Source: Thermodesulfovibrio thiophilus DSM 17215
Lineage (GTDB): Bacteria; Nitrospirota; Thermodesulfovibrionia; Thermodesulfovibrionales; Thermodesulfovibrionaceae
Reading direction: 5' to 3'
DNA length: 64,000 nucleotides
Assembly (NCBI RefSeq): GCF_000423865.1
Contig: NZ_AUIU01000013.1
Span: 124,001-188,000, forward strand
Made by a program: the position numbers and the translations under genes. Below, piece after piece: positions 1-12,770 of the stretch. How positions within the stretch are numbered: position 1 is the stretch's first letter; each line of letters starts with the position of its first letter. Below the pieces are notes generated by a model that made no database searches, had not been told where the DNA came from, and was given only the letters and a program-made list of their open reading frames with translations.

Positions 1-102
1 TCCCATTAGAACTTTAATGCCTTTTTGTGCCAGTTGACGGCTTACTTCAAAACCGATTCCCTTATTTGCACCGGTAACCAATGCGATTTGTTTTGATAGC
101 AT
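1..102 (-). CDS. Short-chain dehydrogenase/reductase, N-terminal fragment
   Basis: The reverse strand from 102 to the window edge reads [20 protein letters not shown] and on, 34 codons without a stop. The TGANKGIG segment is the glycine-rich NAD(P)-binding motif of classical SDR enzymes, placed at residues 10-17 as usual. A strong ribosome-binding site (GAGGGAGG) lies just upstream of the ATG. The rest of the gene is outside the window, so substrate and subfamily cannot be judged. It is divergent from leuD. Confidence 0.85.
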   Translation of the reverse strand, partial: MLSKQIALVTGANKGIGFEVSRQLAQKGIKVLMG

Positions 103-214
103 ATATGCCTCCCTCTTTTGATAACTTTTCTATACATATACATCAAGATAAGTTGATTACTATTTAATTTATGAAGTAAAATTATAAATTATTTTAATAT
201 AAAGGAGAAATTTT

Positions 215-721
215 ATGAAAATTCGAGGAAGAGTCTGGAAATTTGGCGATAATATTGATACAGATGCTATTATTCCAGCAAGATATCTTAATACATCCGA
301 TGAAAAGGAGCTTGCAAAACATGTTATGGAAGATGCTGATAGAGATTTTCCTTCAAAGGTTAAGCCAGGAGATATAATTATAGCTGGAAAAAATTTCGGA
401 TGTGGATCATCCCGCGAACATGCACCGATTGCAATAAAAGCAGCTGGAATTAAAGCTGTTGTTGCAAAAAGTTTTGCGAGAATATTTTTTAGAAATTCTT
501 TTAATATTGGACTGCCGATTTTTGAAGTGCCTGATCTCATTGATGAAACAAAAAAAGGAGATGAGATAGAGATAGATATGAATACAGGAGAGGTTATTAA
601 TTTAACTACAGGGAAAAAATATACAACAAAACCGATTCCTTCTTTTATGCAGGAATTGATTAATTTTGGTGGGCTTGTAGAATGGACAAAAAATAGATTG
701 TCTAAGGAGGTTATAAGATGA
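215..721 (+). CDS. leuD: 3-isopropylmalate dehydratase small subunit
   Basis: This 168-aa protein is the small subunit that pairs with LeuC to isomerise 2-isopropylmalate to 3-isopropylmalate in leucine synthesis. The swivel-domain signature GKNFGCGSSREHAP (about residues 58-71) is intact. The length fits the short archaeal-type LeuD family rather than the roughly 200-aa enterobacterial form. The ATG follows AAAGGAG at good spacing. The gene overlaps leuB by 4 bp (ATGA), so the two are translationally coupled. leuC is not in the window. The short family can also act on homologous substrates, but the adjacent leuB supports the leucine role. Confidence 0.9.
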   Translation: MKIRGRVWKFGDNIDTDAIIPARYLNTSDEKELAKHVMEDADRDFPSKVKPGDIIIAGKNFGCGSSREHAPIAIKAAGIKAVVAKSFARIFFRNSFNIGLPIFEVPDLIDETKKGDEIEIDMNTGEVINLTTGKKYTTKPIPSFMQELINFGGLVEWTKNRLSKEVIR

Positions 722-1794
722 AAACTTACAAGATTGCTGTAATTCCAGGAGATGGGACAGGGCCTGAGGTTATCAGGGAAGGCGTGAAAGTTTTAGATGC
801 TGTAAGTAAAAGGCTTGGATTTAAACTTGATTACACATATTATGATTTTGGAGGAGAGAGATACCTGCGCACAGGTGAAACTCTTCCAGATGGTGCAATT
901 GATGAGCTTAAAAAGTTTGATGCAATATATCTTGGAGCAATTGGTCATCCTGATGTTAAACCAGGAATCCTTGAAAAGGGAATTCTGCTGAGACTAAGAT
1001 TTGAACTTGATCAGTATGTAAATCTTCGTCCTGTAAAGCTGTATCCAGGAGTTTACTGCCCGCTTAAAGATAAAACTCCAGAGGATATTGATTTTGTGGT
1101 TGTAAGAGAAAACACCGAAGGGCTGTATACAGGTTCAGGAGGATTTCTAAAAAAAGGCACACCGGATGAGGTTGCAATTCAGGTTTCAATAAATACACGC
1201 AAAGGTGTTGAAAGATGCATTCGCTTTGCATTTGATTATTGCAAAAAGAGAAATAAAAATAAAAAACTCACATTATGTGGAAAAACCAATGTCTTAACAT
1301 TTGCTTTCGATCTCTGGGAAAGGACTTTTTATGAAGTTGCAAAGGAATATCCAGACATTGCAACAGATTATGCTCATGTTGATGCCACGACAATGTGGTT
1401 TATAAAAAATCCCGAGTGGTTTGATGTAATAGTTACTGATAATATGTTTGGAGATATAATAACTGATCTTGGAGCAATGATACAGGGTGGAATGGGTATT
1501 GCTGCAGGAGGCAATATAAACCCAGAGGGAGTATCAATGTTTGAACCAATTGGTGGATCTGCGCCAAAGTATACAGGGAAAAATGTTATAAACCCGCTTG
1601 CTGCTATATGTGCAGGTGGAATGATGCTTGAGAATTTAGGCGAAGACACAGCTGGTAAACTAATAGAACAAGCTGTGATAGAAGTGACTAGCAAGCATTT
1701 AAAAAGCCTTTCAGCGGGTAAGATGGGATATTCAACAACAGAAGTGGGTGATTTAGTTGTAAAGTATGCAACAGAATTACCACTGGAGGAGTGA
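718..1794 (+). CDS. leuB: 3-isopropylmalate dehydrogenase
   Basis: This 358-aa enzyme oxidatively decarboxylates 3-isopropylmalate to 2-ketoisocaproate using NAD. The beta-decarboxylating dehydrogenase family features are visible: N-terminal IPGDGTGPEV, VVRENTEGLYTG near residue 130, the metal-binding TDNMFGDIITDL stretch near residue 240, and a GSAPKYTGK segment near the C-terminus. The length is normal for the family. It starts inside the leuD stop and ends next to asd, forming a leuD-leuB-asd amino acid operon. Isocitrate or homoisocitrate dehydrogenase are family alternatives, made unlikely by leuD. Confidence 0.9.
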   Translation: MKTYKIAVIPGDGTGPEVIREGVKVLDAVSKRLGFKLDYTYYDFGGERYLRTGETLPDGAIDELKKFDAIYLGAIGHPDVKPGILEKGILLRLRFELDQYVNLRPVKLYPGVYCPLKDKTPEDIDFVVVRENTEGLYTGSGGFLKKGTPDEVAIQVSINTRKGVERCIRFAFDYCKKRNKNKKLTLCGKTNVLTFAFDLWERTFYEVAKEYPDIATDYAHVDATTMWFIKNPEWFDVIVTDNMFGDIITDLGAMIQGGMGIAAGGNINPEGVSMFEPIGGSAPKYTGKNVINPLAAICAGGMMLENLGEDTAGKLIEQAVIEVTSKHLKSLSAGKMGYSTTEVGDLVVKYATELPLEE

Positions 1795-1796
1795 TA

Positions 1797-2816
1797 ATGC
1801 TTAAAAAAAAGGAAAGATATAATGTGGCTGTTGTTGGTGCAACTGGAGCAGTTGGAAATGAAATGATTTCAGTTCTTGAAGAAAGAGAATTTCCAGTTGA
1901 AAATCTAAGGCTTTTTGCATCTGAAAGAAGCGAAGGAACAAAGCTCAGCTTTAACGGTTATGAAATTCCAGTTGAAACACTCAAGGAAGATTCTTTTGTA
2001 GACATAGATATAGCCATGTTTTCAGCTGGAGCTGAAAGATCTAAAGTATGGGCACCAATTGCAGCAAAATCGGGTTGTGTGGTTATTGATAACTCAAGCC
2101 AGTGGAGAATGAATGCTGAAGTGCCTCTTGTTGTTCCAGAAGTTAATGCACATGATCTTAAGTGGCATAAAGGAATAATTGCAAATCCAAATTGTTCAAC
2201 CATTCAGATGGTTGTTGTATTAAAACCAATTCATGATGTTGCAAAGATTAAAAGAGTTGTTGTAACAACCTTTCAGGCTGTCTCAGGAACAGGTAAAAAG
2301 GCTATGGATGAACTTCTTCAGCAGACAGTAGATTTGCTTAATTTTAAAGATATAACAATTCAGGTATATCCCCATCAGATTGCTTTCAATGTTCTTCCAC
2401 ATATAGATAAATTTCTTGAAAATGGATATACAAAGGAAGAAATGAAGATGGTGAATGAGACACAAAAAATTATGGGAGATTCATCAATAAGAGTTACTGC
2501 TACGACAGTAAGAGTTCCTGTGTTCAGAGGACACAGTGAAAGTGTTAATGTTGAAACAGAAAAAAAGATTACTGCACATGAAACACGAGAACTTTTAAGT
2601 AAAGCTCCAGGAGTTGTAGTGATGGATAATCCTGAAAAAAATGAATATCCACTTCCAATTTATGCATCTGGCAGGGATGAAGTTTTTGTTGGAAGAATCC
2701 GTGATGATGAGTCAATTGAAAATGGAATAAATTTGTGGGTAGTTTCAGACAATTTGCGAAAAGGTGCGGCATTGAATGCTGTTCAGATTGCTGAAGAGTT
2801 AATAAGAATGGTTTAA
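1797..2816 (+). CDS. asd: Aspartate-semialdehyde dehydrogenase
   Basis: The enzyme reduces aspartyl phosphate to aspartate semialdehyde, the branch point to lysine, threonine and methionine. The N-terminal [12 protein letters not shown] is the NADP-binding loop and [10 protein letters not shown] (about residue 130) carries the catalytic cysteine; length is normal (339 aa). I chose the ATG at 1797, about 8 nt after GGAGG. An in-frame GTG at 1791 would sit only about 2 nt from the same ribosome-binding site. Its place before metK and ahcY links aspartate-family synthesis to methionine and SAM metabolism. Confidence 0.93.
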   Translation: MLKKKERYNVAVVGATGAVGNEMISVLEEREFPVENLRLFASERSEGTKLSFNGYEIPVETLKEDSFVDIDIAMFSAGAERSKVWAPIAAKSGCVVIDNSSQWRMNAEVPLVVPEVNAHDLKWHKGIIANPNCSTIQMVVVLKPIHDVAKIKRVVVTTFQAVSGTGKKAMDELLQQTVDLLNFKDITIQVYPHQIAFNVLPHIDKFLENGYTKEEMKMVNETQKIMGDSSIRVTATTVRVPVFRGHSESVNVETEKKITAHETRELLSKAPGVVVMDNPEKNEYPLPIYASGRDEVFVGRIRDDESIENGINLWVVSDNLRKGAALNAVQIAEELIRMV

Positions 2817-2878
2817 CAATTGTAAATAATAAATGGAGGAATGAGCATTTAGAAACTTATAAATTTCAGGAGGGAAAG

Positions 2879-6563
<3,685 letters not shown>

Positions 6564-6596
6564 TTTAATCAGATTAGCAAAAAAAAGAGGTGTTTT

Positions 6597-8327
6597 ATGA
6601 ATATCTTAAGAATCAATATGAGTGCAGAAACTCCTGAAGTTAAAGTAGAACCTCTCGGTGATTATGAAGGACTGGGAGGAAGAGCTCTGACTTCTGCGAT
6701 TGTATCTAGAGAAGTTGATCCACTTTGCCATCCTCTTGGAGCTGACAACAAACTTGTAATAGCACCAGGACTCCTTGGTGGAACAGCAGCTGCCATGTCA
6801 GGGAGAATATCAGTTGGCTGTAAAAGTCCTCTTACAGGTGGAATTAAAGAAGCAAATTCAGGTGGACAGGCAGGGCATGTTTTGGGCAGACTTGGATATG
6901 CAGCAATTGTGTTAGAAGGCAAATCAAAGAGTGATGACGTGTACAAAATTTATATTAATAAAGATGGCGTAAAGATAGAAAAAGACAATTCATTGAAAAT
7001 GCTCCCAAACTATGATTTAATTGAAAAAATTAAAAAAGAATATGGAGAAAAAATTGCCTGTATAAGCATAGGTCCTGCAGGTGAGATGAAGATGTCTGCT
7101 GCTTCTGTTGCTGTTACAGATATGGAATTAAGACCAAGCAGGCACGCAGGTAGAGGTGGAGTCGGTGCTGTAATGGGTGCAAAGGGAGTAAAGGTTATTA
7201 TTCTTGATGATGCTGTAACAACACCAAGACAACCAAAAAATGATGAAGCTTTTAAAGATGCAAACAAGCGTTTCGTTGCAGGACTTCAGAAACATCCTGT
7301 CACAGGGCAGGGGCTTCCAACATATGGAACCAATATTTTGACAAATATAATAAATGAGGTTGGAGCATATCCAACCTATAATTTTAAAGAAGGAAGATTT
7401 GCTGGAGCGAGAAAAATAAGCGGTGAAGTTCAGGCTGAGCTTGAGAAACAAAGAGGAGGCAATCCAACTCATGGCTGTCATCGTGGATGTGTTATTCGCT
7501 GTTCAGGAATCTATCATGACAAAGATGGACGTTATCTTACAAAACAGCCAGAGTATGAAACAGTCTGGGCAAATGGAGGTAATCTAGGTATTGATGACAT
7601 AGACAAGATTGCAATGCTTGATTTTATATATGACAATTACGGACTGGATACGATTGAAATGGGCGTTACACTTGGTGTTGTAATGGAAGCCGGATTAATT
7701 AAATGGGGTGATGCTGATGCGGCTATAAACTTAATTCATGAGGTGGGAAAAGGTACGTATCTTGGAAGAATTCTTGGAAATGGTGCGGCATTTACTGGTA
7801 AAGCCTTTGGAGTTGAAAGAGTTCCTGTTGTGAAGGGTCAGGCTCTTCCTGCCTATGATCCGAGAGCTGTGCAGGGCATTGGAGTAACTTATGCAACAAG
7901 CCCAATGGGTGCAGACCATACAGCAGGATATTCAATTGCTTTGAATGTTTTAAAAACCGGTGGATTTGTTGACCCTCTTAAGCCTGAAGGTCAGGTTGAT
8001 TTATCACGTAATCTTCAGATTGCAACAGCATTTATTGATTCAACTGGGATGTGTTTATTCATTGCTTTTGCCTTACTCGATCAGCCAGATACATTTCAGG
8101 CATTTGTAGACATAGTTAATGGTTTTTATGGATGGAATATGAGTGATAAGGATGTTGTTGACTATGGGAAAAAAGTCCTTGGCTTTGAAAGAGACTTTAA
8201 CCTGCGAGCAGGTTTTACAAAACAACATGACAGGTTACCAAGATTTTTCAATAAAGAGCCCGTTCCACCTCATAATATGGTTTTCATGGTAAAGGATGAA
8301 GAACTTGATCAGGTTTTTAACTGGTAG
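6597..8327 (+). CDS. aor: Tungsten/molybdopterin aldehyde ferredoxin oxidoreductase
   Basis: This 576-aa protein belongs to the AOR family, which oxidises aldehydes to carboxylic acids with ferredoxin at a tungsto-bispterin centre. The N-terminal domain has the family-typical GGRAL, APGLLGGT and SGRISVG segments. Cluster ligands appear as C294, C298 and C302 (CHRGCVIRC, a CX3CX3C spacing rather than the CX2CX3C of the Pyrococcus enzyme) plus C486 (DSTGMC). Pterin-binding segments GLDTIEMG and GADHTAGY are present. The length is slightly short compared with about 605 aa for the classical enzyme. It follows the Cmo-like gene and is closed by a hairpin terminator. The physiological substrate cannot be read from sequence. 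Confidence 0.92.
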   Translation: MNILRINMSAETPEVKVEPLGDYEGLGGRALTSAIVSREVDPLCHPLGADNKLVIAPGLLGGTAAAMSGRISVGCKSPLTGGIKEANSGGQAGHVLGRLGYAAIVLEGKSKSDDVYKIYINKDGVKIEKDNSLKMLPNYDLIEKIKKEYGEKIACISIGPAGEMKMSAASVAVTDMELRPSRHAGRGGVGAVMGAKGVKVIILDDAVTTPRQPKNDEAFKDANKRFVAGLQKHPVTGQGLPTYGTNILTNIINEVGAYPTYNFKEGRFAGARKISGEVQAELEKQRGGNPTHGCHRGCVIRCSGIYHDKDGRYLTKQPEYETVWANGGNLGIDDIDKIAMLDFIYDNYGLDTIEMGVTLGVVMEAGLIKWGDADAAINLIHEVGKGTYLGRILGNGAAFTGKAFGVERVPVVKGQALPAYDPRAVQGIGVTYATSPMGADHTAGYSIALNVLKTGGFVDPLKPEGQVDLSRNLQIATAFIDSTGMCLFIAFALLDQPDTFQAFVDIVNGFYGWNMSDKDVVDYGKKVLGFERDFNLRAGFTKQHDRLPRFFNKEPVPPHNMVFMVKDEELDQVFNW

Positions 8328-8340
8328 AAATCTTTTTTAC

Positions 8341-8368
8341 GGAGCCTGCATAATAACAGGCTCCTTTT
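8341..8368 (+). terminator. Rho-independent terminator after aor
   Basis: A perfect 8-bp stem (GGAGCCTG / CAGGCTCC) with an 8-nt loop is followed by TTTT. It lies 13 bp after the aor stop and only 5 bp before the ATG of the MoaD-like gene. Confidence 0.85.
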
Positions 8369-8373
8369 AAAAA

Positions 8374-8619
8374 ATGCAAGTAAAAGTAAAACTCTTTGGA
8401 GGACTTAAGTCAGGTAATACGTTTCCCATAAACCAAGAGGGAGATATTATATTTGAACCTCAAGGTGATATAACCCTTGGTCAATTAATAGAGAGTCTTT
8501 CGCTAAATAAAAAACCTTTTATAATTGTCTTAAATGGCATAATTACAAATGATTTATCTATCAAGTTAAAAAATGGTGATGAATTAAGCCTTTTTCCGCC
8601 AATTGCTGGAGGGTTTTAA
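8374..8619 (+). CDS. MoaD/ThiS-family small sulfur carrier
   Basis: This 81-aa beta-grasp protein begins MQVKVKLFGGL and ends PPIAGGF, the MoaD/ThiS pattern in which the C-terminal Gly-Gly is adenylated and thiocarboxylated to give sulfur to molybdopterin. Its position after aor suggests pterin supply for that enzyme. One extra Phe follows the Gly-Gly, so activation would need trimming or the protein works differently. No ribosome-binding site is visible, because the aor terminator hairpin ends 5 bp before the start. Confidence 0.8.
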   Translation: MQVKVKLFGGLKSGNTFPINQEGDIIFEPQGDITLGQLIESLSLNKKPFIIVLNGIITNDLSIKLKNGDELSLFPPIAGGF

Positions 8620-8655
8620 GCTAGCGTATGATGTTCTTAGCTTAGGAAACAAATT

Positions 8656-9792
8656 ATGATATCAATAACAGAAATTTTTATATCCTTTTTAAAACTCGGG
8701 TTTACTGCATTTGGAGGTCCTGCAATGATTGTCTATATAAAGGAAATGGCTGTTACTAAAAAGAAGTGGCTTGATAAAGAGAACTTTCAGGAAGGTGTAG
8801 CTCTTGCGCAGGCAATTCCAGGTGCAACAGCAATGCAGGTTGCCGGTTACGTGGGACTTAAAACAAGAGGGATTATCGGAGGGCTTGCAAGTTTTACTGC
8901 TTTTGGATTTCCGGCATTTTTACTTATGCTTGTCCTGTCTTTTCTGTATTCAAAAACACATTCTATCCCTGAGGTTATATCTCTTTTTACAGGATTACAG
9001 GTCATAGTTGTTGCAATTGTTGCCAATGCATTTTTAAGTTTTGCAAAACCTGTTATTAAATCAACTGGTGAGATAGCAGTTGCCATCCTTTCTTTTATAT
9101 TGTTCATGTTTAAACTAAACCCATTTTTAATTATCATAGCGTGTTTTATTATCGCCCAGATAATTTTCAGGGACAGCACAACTAAAAAAGAACAAGCTTT
9201 AAAAATAAATCTTTATGGGATTGGAATTCTTTTGGTTTTTATTTTTGCGGGATTATTTTTTCTTTATTTTATTGACCGAAATCTTTTAACCCTTGCTCTT
9301 ATAATGATGAAGATTGATTTTTTTGCATTTGGTGGCGGCTATGCTTCTTTACCTTTAATGCTACATGAGTTTGTGGAAAATTTTAAATGGATTGATGAAA
9401 AAACATTTATGGATGGTATAGCTCTTGGACAGATAACTCCGGGGCCAATTGTTATAACTTCTACATTTGTTGGATATATTCTTTATGGATTTTCAGGTGC
9501 AGTAGTTGCTACGGTTGCGATTTTTACACCATCATTTATCATTCTTGCTTCTTTAACAGAGCTTTCCCGGAAGATAAGACATTCAAGAGTTTTTTTGAGA
9601 GGCAAAAGAGGACTTCTTGCATCTTTTTCAGGACTGTTGCTTTTTGCTACTGTAAAGTTTTCATCAGCAGTAAGCTGGGATTTGATAAAACTCTGTATGG
9701 TTTTAATCAGTTTTTATGCTCTTGTAAGAAGAGTAAACATACTTTACATTGTCATCGCAGGAGCTCTTTTTTCTCTGTATGCTATGCATTAA
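8656..9792 (+). CDS. chrA: Chromate transporter family protein (long form)
   Basis: A 378-aa integral membrane protein with two homologous CHR halves. The first half has LGFTAFGGPAMIVYIK and ALAQAIPGATAMQVAGYVG; the second has IDFFAFGGGYASLPLM and ALGQITPGPIVITSTFVGY. About 10-12 hydrophobic segments are apparent. Characterised members export chromate, but many anaerobes without chromate exposure carry them, so the natural substrate is uncertain. The ATG follows TAGGAAAC. It is the last plus-strand gene before the convergent comM. Confidence 0.88.
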   Translation: MISITEIFISFLKLGFTAFGGPAMIVYIKEMAVTKKKWLDKENFQEGVALAQAIPGATAMQVAGYVGLKTRGIIGGLASFTAFGFPAFLLMLVLSFLYSKTHSIPEVISLFTGLQVIVVAIVANAFLSFAKPVIKSTGEIAVAILSFILFMFKLNPFLIIIACFIIAQIIFRDSTTKKEQALKINLYGIGILLVFIFAGLFFLYFIDRNLLTLALIMMKIDFFAFGGGYASLPLMLHEFVENFKWIDEKTFMDGIALGQITPGPIVITSTFVGYILYGFSGAVVATVAIFTPSFIILASLTELSRKIRHSRVFLRGKRGLLASFSGLLLFATVKFSSAVSWDLIKLCMVLISFYALVRRVNILYIVIAGALFSLYAMH

Positions 9793-9950
9793 GAACTAAG
9801 CAAACACTCTGATATAGCTTTTCTGTTTTCCTGTATAATGTTGTCATCCATAGAAATATTCAAGATTAAGACAGATAAGTATCAATCAGATTGCTGAGCT
9901 GTTTTGAAATGATAAATAACAGGATGTTACTCTAAAAAAGCTTAAAGATT

Positions 9951-11477
9951 TTAAAAATTCAATCTTTCAAGGCTTCTATACTGAATTGCTTCTGCAATGT
10001 GGTGAGATTTGATATTTTGAGAACCTTCAAGATCAGCAATTGTTCTTGCAACTTTCAGTATCTTTGAATAGGCTCTTGCACTTAGTGCAAATTTTTGCAT
10101 TGCTTTTTCAAGAAGGTTATGACTTTCTTCATCAAGTTTGCAGAATTTTTTTAAATGTTTTGTCTTCATATAAGCGTTACAGAATATTCCTTCATTTTTC
10201 AATCTCTTAAGTTGCATTTCTCTTGCCTTAATAACACGTTCACGAACAGTTTTTGAATTTTCTGTCTGGGTATCATTTTTTAAATCCTGATAATCAACTC
10301 TTGGAACTTCAATGTGTATGTCAATTCTATCAAGAAGTGGTCCTGAGACCTTTGAACGATAACGAATTATCATATTAGGCGTGCAACTGCAGGATTTTAG
10401 ACTATCACCATAGTGACCACAGGGACATGGGTTCATTGCTGCTATTAAAATAAATTTTGCAGGAAATTGCACAGTAGCATAGCTACGTGCCACGCTGACA
10501 AAACCATCTTCAAGGGGTTGCCTGAGCACTTCAAGGACATTCCTTTTAAACTCCGGAAGCTCATCAAGAAAAAGTACTCCATTGTGAGCTAAAGATACTT
10601 CTCCTGGCTTTGGAATCTGACCACCGCCAATTAAAGCAACATCACTTGATGAATGATGAGGACTGCGAAATGGACGAGATGTTATTAAACCTTTACTGTC
10701 AGTAATCATACCTGCAACACTATATATTTTTGTTGTCTCAATCGCTTCTTCTATTGTGATAGGAGGAAGTATTCCAGGTAGTCTTCTAGCCAGCATACTT
10801 TTACCTGACCCTGGAGGACCTATCAAAAGAAGATTATGTCCACCGGACGCTGCAATTTCCAGAGCTCTTTTTACATGAAACTGTCCTTTAACTTCGGAAA
10901 GGTCTTCATAAAAAAAATGTTCATCAACTAAATTGTCATCTATTTTTAATGGCGTAATTGATTTTTCTCCTCTTAAAAACGCAACTGTTTCAGAAAGGTC
11001 ACTAACAGGATAAACATCTATATCTTTAACGACTGCAACTTCATAGGCATTGTTTCTAGGTATTACCAGTTTCTTTATTCCAAATTCCTTTAATTTTGAG
11101 GCTATACAAAGTGCGCCTTTTACAGATTTTATCTTACCTTCTAAAGAAAGCTCTCCAACAACTAAAAAATCATTCAATATCTCTTTTGGTAAATGTCCTT
11201 CTGCTGCAAGAATGCCCAATGCGATTGGAAGGTCAAAGGAAGAGCCCTCTTTTTTAAGATCTGCAGGAGCAAGATTTACAGTAATCTGTTTTATGGGAAA
11301 AGAGAATCCCACATTTTTAAATGCTGCTCTTATTCTATCTCGAGACTCCTTAACAGCGGTATCAGGAAGTCCGACGATATTAAAATGTGGCAGCCCTCTT
11401 TGAGCTAGATCAACTTCAACATCAACTGCGAAGGCATCTATGCCGAGTAAATGAGCACTTAGAACCCTGGCAAGCAT
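9951..11477 (-). CDS. comM: ComM/YifB-family Mg-chelatase-like AAA+ ATPase
   Basis: This 508-aa protein has an N-terminal LonC-like domain (GLPHFNIVGLPDTAVKESRDR) and an AAA+ core with Walker A GPPGSGKS at about residues 220-227, Walker B LFLDELPEF, and a zinc-like MNPCPCGHYGD segment. ComM is a helicase acting in branch migration during natural transformation. I placed the start at the ATG at 11477, behind GAGGAAAG; an upstream TTG at 11489 has no suitable site. The 5' end overlaps the 3' end of the upstream radical SAM gene by 56 bp, so the two are probably co-transcribed. Confidence 0.9.
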   Translation of the reverse strand: MLARVLSAHLLGIDAFAVDVEVDLAQRGLPHFNIVGLPDTAVKESRDRIRAAFKNVGFSFPIKQITVNLAPADLKKEGSSFDLPIALGILAAEGHLPKEILNDFLVVGELSLEGKIKSVKGALCIASKLKEFGIKKLVIPRNNAYEVAVVKDIDVYPVSDLSETVAFLRGEKSITPLKIDDNLVDEHFFYEDLSEVKGQFHVKRALEIAASGGHNLLLIGPPGSGKSMLARRLPGILPPITIEEAIETTKIYSVAGMITDSKGLITSRPFRSPHHSSSDVALIGGGQIPKPGEVSLAHNGVLFLDELPEFKRNVLEVLRQPLEDGFVSVARSYATVQFPAKFILIAAMNPCPCGHYGDSLKSCSCTPNMIIRYRSKVSGPLLDRIDIHIEVPRVDYQDLKNDTQTENSKTVRERVIKAREMQLKRLKNEGIFCNAYMKTKHLKKFCKLDEESHNLLEKAMQKFALSARAYSKILKVARTIADLEGSQNIKSHHIAEAIQYRSLERLNF

Positions 11478-12360
11478 TTCTTTCCTCAAATTTTTTATTT
11501 ATATCATTTAAAATTTGTTGTTTTGAGCGATTCCACTTTGGTGCAATGAGAATATCCTCTGGAGCCATTGCAAAAAGTCTTTGAAGCACAATATCCGGTG
11601 AAAGTCTCTCGATAAAATCAATAACAAAATCAAGATATTCTTCATAATCAAAAACTTTAAATGGATTTTTCTCATACATTTTTGCAAGTACAGTGTTTTT
11701 TACAATCTGAAGCTGATGAATCTTAAGAAATTTTATAGGATGTCTGTTTATCTCATCAGCCATTTGAAGGGATTCATCTCTTGTTTCTGTTGGTAATCCA
11801 ACAATTATGTGCGCTCCCGCAGGAATTCCCATTTCATATGTTTTATATATAGCTTTAAGAAAAGTAACATAGTCATGTCCTCTGTGAATATATTCGAGAG
11901 ATTTATCATAAATTGACTGTAACCCGTATTCCATAATTATAAGATGATTTTTTGATAGTGCTTGTATAAGTTCAAGTTTTTCTTCATCCACACAGTCAGG
12001 TCTTGTTCCTATTGCAAGCCCTACTACTTCTGGAAACGATAATGCTTCTTTATAGAGTTTTTCGAGCTTTTCAACAGAAGCATAAGTATTTGTATATGGT
12101 TGAAAGTAAACCAGAAAAAGCTCAGCTTTATATCGATTTTTTACATGAACTATTCCATTTAAAATTTGCTCACTGAGTGAAAGTTCTGGTGCACAACTTG
12201 GTGGTCTGAAAGACACATTATTACAATAAATGCATCCTGACATTCCAAGAGTTCCATCCCTGTTTGGGCATGTAAATCCTGCATCCACATTTACTTTATA
12301 GACTTTTTTGCCGAAAACTTCTTTAAGATATTGTCCAAATGAATAATAACGATTTATCAT
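11422..12360 (-). CDS. TIGR01212-type radical SAM protein (YhcC-like)
   Basis: A 312-aa radical SAM protein of the YhcC/TIGR01212 type. The cluster-binding cysteines are in GFTCPNRDGTLGMSGCIYCN, with the longer spacing before the CX2C pair that is characteristic of this family and of Elp3-like enzymes. Other family features are GTRPDC, EYGLQS and GAHIIVGLPTETRDES. The function is unknown; a tRNA- or other nucleic acid-related role has been suggested for relatives. The tail is Cys/Arg-rich and lies in the region overlapping comM. Confidence 0.85.
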   Translation of the reverse strand: MINRYYSFGQYLKEVFGKKVYKVNVDAGFTCPNRDGTLGMSGCIYCNNVSFRPPSCAPELSLSEQILNGIVHVKNRYKAELFLVYFQPYTNTYASVEKLEKLYKEALSFPEVVGLAIGTRPDCVDEEKLELIQALSKNHLIIMEYGLQSIYDKSLEYIHRGHDYVTFLKAIYKTYEMGIPAGAHIIVGLPTETRDESLQMADEINRHPIKFLKIHQLQIVKNTVLAKMYEKNPFKVFDYEEYLDFVIDFIERLSPDIVLQRLFAMAPEDILIAPKWNRSKQQILNDINKKFEERNACQGSKCSFTRHRCLRS

Positions 12361-12581
12361 AGTTTTTTCTAATATATTTGAATGAAAATAGTCAATTATT
12401 ATAAGCTTTTATTGTAGTTATTGATCATTATACCAGTAATATTCTGTATTTTGCTGTTTTGAAAGATTTTTTAAAAAAGCTTTAACAAATATCAAAAGAG
12501 TCACATTATCTATAGACAAATTAAGAAATTAATTTAACATATACGTTTGTCATACCTATATGATTACAGATATTAAAAAGC

Positions 12582-12611
12582 TTGAAACAAAAATTTCATT
12601 CCTGCTATTAT
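12582..12611 (+). promoter_or_regulatory. Probable promoter of tRNA-Leu
   Basis: TTGAAA at 12582-12587 and TATTAT at 12606-12611 are separated by 18 bp and end 8 bp before the mature 5' end of the tRNA. The rest of the 12361-12581 gap shows no gene. Confidence 0.6.
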
Positions 12612-12619
12612 TATAAATA

Positions 12620-12701
12620 GCCGAAGTGGTGGAACTGGTAGACACGCACGTTTGAGGGGCGTGTGGGGAAACCCATGCGGGTTCGAGTCCCGCCTTCGGC
12701 A
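12620..12701 (+). tRNA. tRNA-Leu (anticodon GAG)
   Basis: A full cloverleaf can be drawn: acceptor GCCGAAG/CTTCGGC, D-arm with the class II insertion, anticodon stem CACGT/GCGTG with loop TTGAGGG (GAG, reading CUC/CUU), a long variable arm TGGGG-AAA-CCCAT and T-arm GCGGG-TTCGAGT-CCCGC. The discriminator is A and CCA is not encoded. Its 3' end is the attachment site of the downstream element and stays intact. Confidence 0.96.
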
Positions 12702-12703
12702 TT
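12676..12703 (+). repeat. attL, 28-bp direct repeat in tRNA-Leu 3' end
   Basis: The sequence begins TGCGGGTTCGAG and ends CGGCATT, covering the T-arm and 3' acceptor strand of the tRNA. It is identical to 36370-36397. Confidence 0.92.
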
Positions 12704-12750
12704 AAATTCTTTTTAAAAATCAATAAGTTTTGAGTCTATAAAACTGATTT

Positions 12751-12770
12751 AGGGGAAGTCTGGGGGAAAT
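12751..12770 (+). repeat. Paired GGGGAA sites, left end (possible integrase arm sites)
   Basis: Two GGGGAA(G/A)T copies are spaced 11 bp apart (AGGGGAAGTCT then GGGGGAAAT), between attL and the stop of the topoisomerase gene. The right end has the same arrangement in the same orientation at 36289-36308. Arm-type integrase or excisionase binding is inferred. Confidence 0.6.

Noticed and set aside
1791-1799. GTG start for asd at 1791
   Set aside because: Only about 2 nt from the ribosome-binding site; the ATG at 1797 has normal spacing.
11478-11489. TTG start for comM at 11489
   Set aside because: The ribosome site GAGGAAAG lies between it and the ATG at 11477, which matches the family N-terminus.
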